The position numbers were made by a program, and so were the translations under genes. Of a stretch of DNA of 64,000 nt, positions 31,448 to 42,400 are shown piece by piece. Below the pieces are notes generated by a model. That model saw only the letters and a list, made by a program, of their open reading frames with translations, searched no databases and was not told the origin of the DNA. The stretch lies in the NCBI GenBank assembly GCA_023512835.1, contig CM042090.1, positions 52,749,365 to 52,813,364 of the forward strand, read 5' to 3'. The stretch comes from Taxillus chinensis (Eukaryota > Streptophyta > Magnoliopsida > Santalales > Loranthaceae). Each line of letters begins with the position of its first letter. Position 1 is the stretch's first letter.

Positions 31448-33300
31448 GTTTTTTTTATTTTATTTTTATTTTTTTTATATGACTAAAGGCACACATATAT
31501 CAAAATACATGTCGAGTGTGTGATTGTAACATCCGAAACAACATAAAACAAACCACTCTTTTTCCTTTTTTTTTTTTTTCGTGCCTCCCTTGGCTCTCTC
31601 TCTCTTTTTCTTTGTTTTTTTTTATATACTTTACACATTACAACACACATGTACAACAATACCCACAACATAAAAAAAACAAAAAAATACAACATATATC
31701 AAAAAAATGGGAAAATGCTAAGAATTACATTAAGTATAAATATAAAAAGACAAAAAATTAATAAATGAACAAATACAAATTAACTAAACCAACTTTGGGG
31801 CTTCAACACCGACCTTCTGTTTGAAGTATCTTGTCCGCACCGAAAATCACCTTTCGTTTGAAGTATCCTGTCTGCGCCGAAAAGAACATATTTGAAAATA
31901 GAATCACTCGAATCACCAAATTCTAGTAGCACAGTATAAAAAAAATCAGTTGGATTTAATGTGGGACTGCGACGAGTATGTCGGAAAGGAGAATGTGATA
32001 AAGGAATTTATTTTTGGGTTTTGGGTAGAAAACGTGAGAGAGAGGATGGATGTATTTTAATTGAAATAGGAAAACCCGTAAGAGAGAAGGAGAGAGTCTG
32101 GGAGAGTTTTTTTTGTTTTGGGAAGAAAAGGCTCGTGAGGGAGAGAGGGAGTATGGAAAGATTTTTTTTTTGGGATTTTGGAAAAAGGAGAGAGTTGAGC
32201 GAAAATCTGGGTGTTCTTCTTTTGGGATCAGGGAATTGGATGTGAAGGCTAGGCAGATGACAGAATAACGGAACCTTTTCGTTTTTTTGTTTTTGGCGAA
32301 ATTCTCTTTTTTCGGGCATAATTTGGGCGTTCTCTGGGTCTTCTCCTTTTAATCGCGTGGACGAAGGCGGGATTTAAAGGGGTTTCTTTGCATCTCATTA
32401 ATTGCTGCATTTAATGCTTTGTCAGGTGTATTATTAATCCAGTATTATTAATTTTTAGATTCCATGCTTTATTGGGTGGATTGTCGACCTATGATTTCCT
32501 TTTCTAGTTTTTTATTGACACATGTGGTGACGGGCGTTGAAAAACATCTTTGACAAAATGGCCAGCTAATAAAACACGTCCCGTGAGCAATCGGTGAGAG
32601 AGCCGGTGAGAGAGGCCAAATAGCGAAGGTCAGAGGTCAAAGGGTCGGAGTGTCGGCAGGGTCGAAGGTCGGTGGGTTGGAGTGTCGGCGAGGTGAAGTG
32701 TTGGCAGGGTCGAAGGTCAACAGCCAATGGTCGGAGGTTAAAAGGGCGAAGGGTTGAAGGTCCAAGGGTCGAAGGTCAACCCTCGAAGGTCAAGGGTTGA
32801 AGTGTCGGCAGGGTTGAAGGTCACTCCTTGAAAACCTGAAGGCTTACTGGGTCGAAGACTCACAGGCTTTGAGGCTTCGAGGCTTCAAGTTAAGTTTTTT
32901 TTTAACTTTTAATTACTTTTTTACCCCCACCCAAAATGCAAAAAAGGACGACCTTTCGGGGATTGTTTGGGAAGACTCGTATTCGCCTAAAGAGACATTT
33001 CAGACTATTTCTCACACGCGCATTTTTGGGTAGTTTGACCAGGGGCATTGACCATCTTTTGGCAAGTTTGACTTTTTCCAACGAAAATTGTTTTCAAGTG
33101 CGTTGATCTCCAGATTTCCTCCTATATCATTTGGTGTTGGTCTTGGGGTACTTTCGGGGCTTGCAACAGAGGTTATCAATTTTTGGCTTCCTTGTTCTTG
33201 TCATAGCGTATCCATCACGTGCAAATTGGAATTTAACATCGGCGCCAAACCTGGGATTGACTCCTTGATAGTGGGGAAGCTTTATGGACCTGTTTAATGA
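31090..33300. mobile_element. LTR-retrotransposon-derived DNA, Ty3-type (copy 1)
   Basis: Contains the plant Ty3 signature run TTAGAGTCGCCAC ... GGTTACGTGTAGGGAAGGAT ... AGCACCCC (about 31,165-31,310), a TA microsatellite (31,418-31,443), purine-rich stretches (32,000-32,240), a GGTCGAAGGTC-type minisatellite (32,600-32,900), and CATCGGCGCCAAACCTGGGA near 33,237. No protein domain is readable. Exact ends and family cannot be fixed by eye. Confidence 0.5.
32600..32900. repeat. GGTCGAAGGTC minisatellite (copy 1)
   Basis: Irregular tandem units built from GGTCGAAGGTC, GTGTCGGCAGG and GAGGCTTCGAG. The copy 2 array (56,780-57,110) is longer, with an extra GTGTCGGCAGGTCGGAGTGT-type unit and extra GGCTTCGAG units. 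Confidence 0.8.
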
Positions 33301-33777
33301 GATACATAGCATGGGAGGATAGATATAAAATGTGTAAATGGTTAGTATGTCCAATCCGGACAAAAATGGGGTCCAACACAAACAACTAAGTTAAGTATTC
33401 ACAAGCCAAACCATATGTTTTTATTAGATAATAAAATCTCTTTTACATCATTTCCTCAATTGAGTTACATCAGTTCCATAGAACAATGTAACATGTAATG
33501 AAAACAATCAACAAAACAATTTTAGTCTCTCACCTTGGTGTCCCGCTTAACACTGTAGGTCCCTAAAAAGAAAATAATCACAATAGGAGGAATGAGCAAC
33601 CACAACTCGGTAAGGATCATGTTTCCCTAACCCATCCCATACTTCAGCATATACATGATGACATGCATGAGTGTAGTGTCATGGAAATATATATAAACAA
33701 TACATAAGAAGCATTTCAACCTCATAGGATACATGAGCAGAACATGAACAAACCACATATGATCCACAATGTCAGCC

Positions 33778-33885
33778 ACATAAGCTACCACATGCACAAC
33801 CAAACAAGCTTCCACATCCACAGCTAAACAGTCTTTCACATCCACAGCCAAATAGGCTACCACATCCACAGCCAAACAAAGATCC
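33778..33885. repeat. 24-bp minisatellite, about 4.5 units (copy 1)
   Basis: Units such as AAACAAGCTTCCACATCCAC plus AGCT start at 33,802, 33,826, 33,850 and 33,874, with a diverged unit at 33,778. The 24-bp step makes an open frame on the minus strand by itself, so that frame is not evidence of a gene. Counterpart: 57,995-58,102. Confidence 0.85.
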
Positions 33886-34083
33886 TCAAGTTTTAAATCA
33901 ACCATAACCTGGTCTTAACTAGCAGAAAGAAAAAGAGAAGGAGAAAGATGAAGATTTGAAAAGTATTTCAGTTTGTTTCATGAAGAGTACTGAGGCTTAG
34001 TTTCTAAAAGATGAATCAAAATTAGATGATATTACTACCTTTGTATGTGATTTGGGTACAACTATGAAGATGATATAGCAACG

Positions 34084-34735
34084 AGATGGGTCAAATTGCT
34101 GATTACGTGAATTTACAACGAAAGGACTTTTTCAAGCAATACTGAAGTGAATCCAAAGGAATAGTGCAAGGCAATCACCTTACGTAGTGGAAAGGAGATA
34201 GAAAGAAAAGCTGAGCAAGATAAACAATTTGTACAAGAAGAGAAGGCTACTCAAGAGAGACAAGATTCAGAAGTGAATCTAAAGGAACAGTGCAAGGCAA
34301 TCACCCTACGTAGTGGAAAGAAGATAGCAAGAAAAGATGAGCAAGAGAAACAATTTGTACAAGAAGAGAAGGCTACTCATGGGAGTCAAGATTCATACCA
34401 TGATATAGAGGACAAGGATAATTCAAAAAAGGAGGAAAAATCTCAACGGGGATAAGCTTTGCTTTGAGAAGCCACCATTGATTAAGGTGCCAGTTCCATA
34501 TCCACAAAGGCTACAACAGAAGAAGAAGAAAGATGAAGACAAGTACTCCAAATTTGTAGAAAGGTTCAAAAGGTTAGAAATTAATATACCATTGATTGAG
34601 GCACGGGAGCAAATGCCTCGATATGTGAAGTTTTTTGAAAGATCTGGTTTATACCAAAAGAAGACACCAAGACCACGAGATAGTAGCATTAACTCATCAT
34701 TGCGGTGTTGTTTTGCAGAGGAAATTGTCTCCTAA
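34084..34735 (+). pseudogene. Ty3/Athila-like gag fragment (copy 1)
   Basis: The + strand carries the region linking gag to protease in Athila-type elements: CKAITLRSGK (twice), KVPVPYPQRLQQKKKKDED, KYSKFVERFKRLEINIPLIE, EQMPRYVKF, ALTHHC. Two 126-bp direct repeats (34,144-34,269 and 34,270-34,395) duplicate the LRSGK block in frame. Stops and frameshifts interrupt it. No pol follows. Confidence 0.78.
34144..34395 (+). repeat. 126-bp in-frame tandem repeat in gag relic (copy 1)
   Basis: Two adjacent 126-bp units (42 codons each) starting GAAGTGAATC, about 88 percent similar by eye. Present identically placed in copy 2 at 58,361-58,612. Confidence 0.9.
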
Positions 34736-34740
34736 GAGCA

Positions 34741-35069
34741 CTAGTAGCGATTCCCTATATAAGTCCTGTTTCCTTAAATTTAGGGAAAAAAAGTTAAAAA
34801 GTTATAAAATCATTCCCACAGTAGATGCCCTATATTTAACTTTCTTTATAGGGTTTGTACAATGTTTTCCAATATATTGGGAAGCACTAATCACTCCCTA
34901 TAATTATTAAATTATATTTAAAAAATTTCTCTCACCTCTCTCTTTCACGTTTCCCATAATATTAACTTTTATTTTATATTAAACTATAAAAAATTATTAT
35001 TAAATAAAATAAGTGATATAAAATATTATTTTAATAATATATAGTTTGATTTAGGGAATCTATTGTGAT
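34741..35069. mobile_element. Candidate MITE (copy 1)
   Basis: AT-rich, about 330 bp. Left edge CTAGTAGCGATTCCCTATAT and right edge ATTTAGGGAATCTATTGTGA are imperfect inverted repeats sharing GATTCCCTA/TAGGGAATC. No target duplication was established. Counterpart: about 58,957-59,284. Confidence 0.45.
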
Positions 35070-35588
35070 TGTTGGATTAAGCCCCGATAATCTGCAAAAT
35101 TATCATTAAATTTGCATTTAATTTATGGGCTTTAATTTAATATTTTATTGAATTAATGCATTTTTATAATAGTTTTTCCCAATTTCAATTATTTCTTGTT
35201 TTATAGATTTAATATTAATTTGGGTGGTTTTTAATGTTTAATTTGATTATTCCAATTTTAATATTAATTCTTTGGGCTTAATTGATTATTTTAATTTTAA
35301 TCTTAGTATAATTTTTCTATATATATTTTAGTTAATTAAATTATATTTATTATTATTATTAGTATTATTATTTGTTTTTGCATGTTTTGTAGGTTGCATT
35401 TAGAGAAAAAAATTGGAAAGCATGTGGGCCATGAAGAAATCAAAAGAAGGAAAATTAATTTGGAGGTCATGTAATGAAGAAATTGGAAAGAAGCACATGA
35501 TGCGGGGTCCACATTGGTATGACAAGAAAAAGAAATAAGAAAGGCTTAGGTACGTATTGGAGAGAAATTGGAAAAAGGGGTGCATGGG
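35066..35588 (+). mobile_element. LTR-like sequence, truncated at the duplication junction
   Basis: Begins TGTTGGATTAAGCCCCGATA, a typical plant LTR start, and continues AT-rich to GGGGTGCATGGG, where the second copy of the 24-kb unit starts. The undisturbed continuation is right of copy 2, from 59,802. Confidence 0.4.
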
Positions 35589-35871
35589 CGCACAAAGAGA
35601 CCACCAAGGCATGGGATGGCTCGTGACCCACGACAACCATCACCATGGAAATGTGTGACAGTGGTGACAGAGGTTCATGATGGCTGTGATCAAGATGCAT
35701 GGTGGTCTTAACATTTGGCAGTGACAGTAAAATGGAGACTCAACAATGATGGTGTGCGATGACCCCTATGGGATGTACAAGGCTGGTCAACGACAAAAGG
35801 AAAGAGCCACAGAAGAGATAGGCTCTTGCAAGGGTGGCAACCGACAATTAGTGTTTGCCCTGATATCAGGT

Positions 35872-36048
35872 TGAAAAGTATTATAGAAAATCAATTTTTT
35901 CTCATATTATTGGGTGAATACAACCATATATACACAAGAATGATCAGACCTAACTTGGATAAGAAACCCTATTTAGGTAACCAAAAAATTACACAACTAA
36001 TTTATCCTAAATTAATGACGGTTAATACAAAAAATACAACTCTTTCCA
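35872..36048 (-). repeat. 5' LTR of minus-strand copia relic (copy 2)
   Basis: 177-bp second copy of 11,795-11,970. In this copy the LTR is an orphan, since the rest of the element lies left of the duplication breakpoint. Confidence 0.85.
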
Positions 36049-36321
36049 ATTAGAAAAGCTAGACTCTGGTGCCCAGGGTGCCATTTGGATATTTTATAAA
36101 TGAAACTAGTATAAACAAATACACTACTCCCTGCTATATTCAGTGCCCTCTTAATTTTTTTCTTGCTCCATGCTTCTCATTTTGATGAATAACGTATAAA
36201 TGAATCTGCTTCATTTATTCATGGAACTTTTATTTTTTTATGGGTCGTGTCTGCTTCTCTCCCTCAACTGTCTCTTGTTCATTATATTATTGTTTGTAAT
36301 GGAATTTGGGGGTTTTTGCAG

Positions 36322-36425
36322 ACTCCCCAAAGCCCCATTGTTCGTACGAGGACATATAAGAAGTACTGCATTGATGAATTTCCACTGGGAACAAATGCAA
36401 TTGTTGCTGTTCTGGCATATACAGG
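36322..36425 (+). CDS. NRPA2 exon 11, copy 2
   Basis: Duplicate of 12,245-12,348 with the same TTTTTGCAG acceptor and GTAAGT donor. No difference seen. Confidence 0.88.
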
Positions 36426-39400
36426 GTAAGTGTTCCTTATATTTTTTTAGGGGACGAGTGGAGAGCTTGTTCAGCTTCGTAGGCTGCTTTCATCTGATTT
36501 GTTAAATTAAACAGATATGATATGGAGGATGCCATGATTTTGAATAAATCATCTGTTGATCGTGGTTTCTGTCGTGGTCAGATATACCAGGTTATATTTT
36601 GACTTTTGGCGTAATATCATGTTTAAAGTGTTGTGATGGAATGTGCAGAATTGATTTGTACTTTATGACAATATTTGCTTTCTACGCTTATGCTTGAATA
36701 CTTGGTATGTTTTGTATATTTGCATTCAATGGCTGTGGATGATTTCTTTTTATTAAGGACTGAATGAGAATTGGGAGTATAAGATGATGTTGGAGTTGTA
36801 AAACATTGTGTTACTCTGAGGTAAGAGTACCCAGATATTGGCTTATTTCGCGGGGAGGGGTTGTAGCTAATTTCCTAAAGCCCAATTTAAAAATGCAAAT
36901 TTGATGTTTACTGGATTTGTGATTTATGCCCCTTAATTTATGCAAATTAAGATTTGTGTTTACTAAATGAGTTGTTTTCCCCAGCTTGGAATGGGAATCT
37001 TTTCCTTGCCCTTCAAAAAAGAGCGGTTGAACATACTGTTTGTAGGGTTTTTAATGGCAGAAATATTGTTGATCATATCAAATTCTAGCTGTTTCTAGTA
37101 GGAAAGCATTCAGTGCAAATGGTTGTAAGAAAATCTCGAAATGTTTTGTTGAAGCTTGAAATTGTTTTATGACTTGGGCATAAATTTCTGGGTTTATCCT
37201 AGAAATAGGTCTAATGTAAAACCCCTGAATCACCAAACTGGTTTAACTGTTTAGAAATAGGGCTTATCCTAGAAATTTCTGGGTTTATCCTAGAAATAGG
37301 GCCAATAGAGTTGTGCCATTTCAACAAACTTGTAGTTGCATATTTTCTTTTTCTCCTTTCAAGATGGTCCTTGTTGAATGCCTTTTCCTTTTTTGTTGGA
37401 AAATATGAATTCTAGATCTCTAGAAATTGGATTTGTTTGAGGCTGATGTAAAAACTGGTTTTAGGCTGAGTTTTTATCTTCTAAATTAACCTCAATTGAT
37501 GCTGCCTAAGATAAAAGTTTGTGGGGAGATGGGTTAATATTGTTGACCATTCAGGTGTGGCTCAAGGATTTTTGCTACCACTGTTTTTTATGATGATGCG
37601 GCCTTGATTTTATTTTGTTTTGCCCATTTTGTATTGCTGTTGTGGGTTGTGCACCTTGACACTCAACACTTTTGATGATACACTTTTCCTTGCATGATGG
37701 CTCTCACTCAGCCAATATTGTGTTTTCACAATATTTCCATCTTTTGGTGTTATTGTCTCATGAAATTGTATAAGGAACATAATTACGTTAAATATAGAAG
37801 AAAATTGTTACGTTAACTAGAAGAATAGACCAGAATTTTTCTGTATTGAATAGTGGTTATTACAACCTATATATAAGTTTTTTTAACTTGTGAATCAAGC
37901 AAGATTATATACTCATATCAAATGGAATAATTTATATTTATTTCGTGATTGTCTTTATATATTATGAGATATTCTAACACTGTTTCAAGTTGGAAGTATA
38001 TATATATTTATTATGGCCAACATGTTATGATTTATTTCACTCTCAATGAATATGAAAGTTTGAAGTTATGTAAATAAATTAGCCAATTGTTCATCTGTTC
38101 AAACAAAATTAGTAGTAATAATTTTTGTATGCAATTTTTAACAAATGAATTGAGTTGAAATGAGATTTTCAAATTGTGTGATTACCTGTATATTTGGATG
38201 TATATTTAGGTTGCCTATATATAGGGTTCTTACCTAATTAGGTTCTCTGTTGTAAATCTTTGAATGAAAATAAGAAGAAAGTATTTTTCTTATATACTTT
38301 TTGTACTTAGTATTAGATCAAAATCCTAACTTTAAGGAGCTACCGTCACCACCCTTGCAAGAGTCTTTCAACTCTTTCCTTTGTGGTTGACTTACCCTCT
38401 CATAACCTAAATCGGAGTTTTATGAAGTTATCACGTGTTTTGGACCGAGCATAATAGTATCAATCTCTCTTGCCGCAAGCCATGGGTTGATGTCGCCCCG
38501 TTATTGCCACCCGCTGCAATTGCCGTTGTTGCCCACCGATCAAAGTTTTGCATATCCCGATGCCACTACAAGTTATAGCGCTAGCTCCGCCACCACCCCA
38601 CTATCGCCAATTTCTTCTCGTCGTCACCCCAATTTCCAATGTTGCTGCCACCAGCCATCGCTGTGCGCTATCACGAGGTTCTATTTGGCGCGTCACCGTA
38701 ACATTACTCCCTTCTGTCTCGCTCATTCTCATTTGCCTGAGATGTGCGATATGCTCTATATTATCAAATGATTGTCATATAGTTTTATACCCCTGTAAGT
38801 TTATGAATCAACCTTTAGCTTATTTATGTAAATAACATGACATCCTCGATTAGACAATAGCACGGTTCGAAGTATCGGGCGATATCGCTACGTATCGCCC
38901 GAGCCGGCTCTGGATCGAGAGGACCCGGACGAGATCTCACTCCAGTACGAAGATATCGTGCGTCGGCTTCATCTACCTTGTCTCGCCTGAGATCTCGGGC
39001 GAGAAGAAACGTACCGCCCGATGTCAAACCGAGACGCAGCATCACGGATGAAAATTCGTCCGTGATAAACGGAAATAATTGATACAAAAAATCAAATTAC
39101 CTTTCTTCCTCCTCCACTCCTTTTTCGTCTGATTTTCTTTAAATCTTTCACGCCGACGGCCAATCTTCCTCATCTTCTCTTCTTCCTCTTCTTCCTCGTT
39201 TTCTCTTCTTCGACGGGAAACGCACGCCTGGCCGCCGCCGACCGTTGCCGCCGCTGAGTGTTGCCGCCGCCGCCGAGTGTCACCTACCGCCGCCGGGCCG
39301 AGTGTCGCCGAGTCGGACCTGTGTTCTTCGCGATCCTTCGAGGTGTGTGTGTTAGCGTAGCGTTTAGACTACACCGCAGACATACATTTATTTATTTGTT

Positions 39401-42400
39401 TAGCGTAGCGTAGCGTTTAGACTACACCGCAATGTGTGTGTATTAGCGTAGCGTTTATTTATTTAATTTATTTAGTTAAATTTCATTAACACACATACAT
39501 TTATTTATTTAGCACACCGCAGACTAAATTTATTTAACACCTAGGATTAAATTTATTTAGTATTTATTTAACACATAGCCTAGGACTAAATTTATTTAAC
39601 ACATACCCTAGGACTAAATTTATTTAGTATTTATTTGTTCAAATACTAAATTCTTTAAAATATTTATACTGATTTATATGTTTTAAAATCTAATTAAAAC
39701 TATTTATATGTAAATTATTTATTTATATGTTTGATTTAAAAATATTTATATCTAATCATATAAATAAACTTATAAATTAGTTTATTTATATAATTACATA
39801 AAAACTTATTTTTAAGTTTATATGTAATTACATAAACTTATTTTAAATTTAGTCCTTAAATTTAAAATAAAATATATAATAATGAAATTAAAAATATTTA
39901 ATACACAAATTGTAAATTGAAAAATATTTATTACGGTATAAATTAAAGTAAAAACATTTAATATGATATAAATTTAATATGATGTAAAGTTTATTTAGTT
40001 TTACTATCATATAAATTAACAATAGATGTGTAAATTATGTTAATTTATGATGACATATATATTTTTTAATAAATTTAAGTAATAGATATTTTTGGAGGAC
40101 TTATATATATAATTAGATAATTTAATTAAATTTAAGAATATTTAATACAAACTGCTGTAAATTTAAAAATATTTATGATATAAATTAAATTAAAAATATT
40201 TAATATGGTATAAATTTAATACTAATTGATGAATATTTAATATCGTAAAAATTTATCATAGTATACATTTAATATTGATTCTTTGAATATTTAATATGGT
40301 GTAAATTTAAATTATATATATATAATTAGACATTTTAAGAATTATATTATTTAACAGTTGTGTTATTTAGTAAATTTATTAATTATAAATAGTTTTTTTT
40401 AATTTAATCTATAATGACATATATGTTTTTTAGTGACCATTATAATTATATTTTAAGTAGTTAAGTTTTTTTATTTTTCTTTTTAAGATGTCGAATAAGC
40501 TACCAGATATTGGCTGGGAACATGGTACAGCTGTCTCACAAGATAAAAAGAAAATTCGGTACAATTATTGTTACAAAGTTGTTAGTGGAGGAATCACACG
40601 TTTGAAACAACATCTTGCTGGTGTACGGGGTGAGGTGGCGGTGTGCATGAAGTGTCCTAGAGAGATTTCACAAATGATGAAGAAAGTTCTTAGTGAGGCT
40701 ACACGGATGAGAGAGGCTCAAAGAAGAAAAAAAGAACAGCTAGTAAACAGCTTACGGGACGAGGCCGAGTTTGAGCGCCATCCTCGACATTACATTGATG
40801 ATTTTGATTGTGGTGATTGGGGAGATGAAATGTCGAGACAAGAACAGGAACAAATGAGATATGCTATGGAACAGAGTCGAAGGACTGCATTTTATGAGAA
40901 TGATGCTCGCAGATTTTCTACATCTGATATTGCAGGTCATCCCCTTCGACCTACACAGTTTAGTGCCGGGCCTTCTCAAGGTGGTTTTTCTGAAGGTGGT
41001 CCTTCGCCCCCCTCGCCGTACTTTTCGCCGTACGAGATCCACGTAAGACTTCAGGTGCCGAATTAAGAGGTATTGATCCCTACATGTATAGGCCACAAGA
41101 TGCAAAACAAAAAAAGTTAAAGACTTCTTTTTTTAAAGAGAAGGCAAAGAAAATGGGAAAGGTAATATAAAAATTCTTTTACTTCAATGCAATACCATTT
41201 AATGCAACAGACAGTGGTCCTTACTATCAAGTCATGATAGATACCATAGCTGAGTGTGGTCCAGGAGTGGTTGGTCCTACGGGATATCAAATTGCTGGGA
41301 TTTTCTTGAATGAAGAGGTAGAAGAGTTGAAAAGCTATCTTGAGTCTATGAAAAGAAAGTGGCCAGAATATAGTTGCACAATTATGTGTGATGGATGGTC
41401 ACGCAAAACAAACATCCCATCACGAACTTTATGATTTATTGTGATCGTGAAATGATCTTTCATAAATCTGTTGACAACACTAATGCAGGATCAAGAACGG
41501 CTGACTACCTCTATAGGCTTATGGACAAGGTAGTGGAGGAAGTAGGTGAACAATATGTTGTTCAAATTGTCACAGATAATGAAGCTTCATATAAGGCGGC
41601 AGGCCTTAAATTGATGCAGAAGAGGAAACACTTGTTCGGTCTCCACGTGCCGCTCATTGCATTGATTTGATCTTGGAGGATATTGGGAAAATGAATAACG
41701 TAAAAGCTGTGATCAACGATGCCCGTAAAATCACGAGCTTCATATATAACAGTGATGCTCTTGTTAACCTAATGAGGACGTTCACGGGTGATAGAGAGAT
41801 CCTTAGGCCGGGGATCACACGTTTTGTCACTGAATACATAGCTATTGAGAGCCTATTGAGACATCAACAAGCTTTAAAGAGAATGTTTTCATCTCATGAG
41901 TGGCAAGAGCTATCATACTCACGCAACCGTGAGAGAAGGGGATTGAGAACAGAGGTATCTACTCTCATTCTTCTTCGAAGAATCTGGCAACGAGTGAGAC
42001 TATTTGTGCTATGATGGAGCCACTCATTAGGGTCCTCAAAGTTGTTGACAAGTGATAAAAAACCAACTTTGGCTGTCATCTACGATTGCATGGATAGGGC
42101 AAAGTTGGCAATTAAAATGGCCTGCAAATTCTGGAAAAAAATTTGGCAAATTATTGACCAAAGATGGAAAACTCAGCTCCACACAAACTTGCATGCAACA
42201 GGTATTTTATTTAAATAGTTTAATTTTATACATAATATATATATATATATTTCTAAGAGGTATTTAGATTAACACATATTTATTAATTTTCTTATATTAT
42301 GACAAAGATACTTTTTAAACCCGGCATGTCAATACAACAACTTTGAAGAGGATGAAGAGGTTAGAAAGGGTTTAAAAGTTGTAATTAAACGTCTTGAACC

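Larger units (their letters stand above)
11512..35588. repeat. 24-kb tandem duplication, copy 1
   Basis: Direct repeat of 35,589-59,801. The match starts at CGCACAAAGAGACCACCAAG and runs to GGAAAAAGGGGTGCATGGG. Order and orientation of all content are kept: right copia LTR, NRPA2 exons 11-17, nested copia and hAT, Ty3-related DNA, MITE, and LTR-like sequence. The offset stays between 24,071 and 24,103 bp over most of the length, so differences are nearly all tiny. The unit is 24,077 bp here. Confidence 0.97.

Noticed and set aside
31199..31486. 95-codon open frame with hydrophobic end
   Set aside because: It runs through Ty3-type LTR sequence and a TA microsatellite; copy 2 does not preserve it.
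33627..33905. Minus-strand open frame with LAVDV repeats
   Set aside because: The 24-bp minisatellite alone keeps this frame open; no start context or conserved domain.
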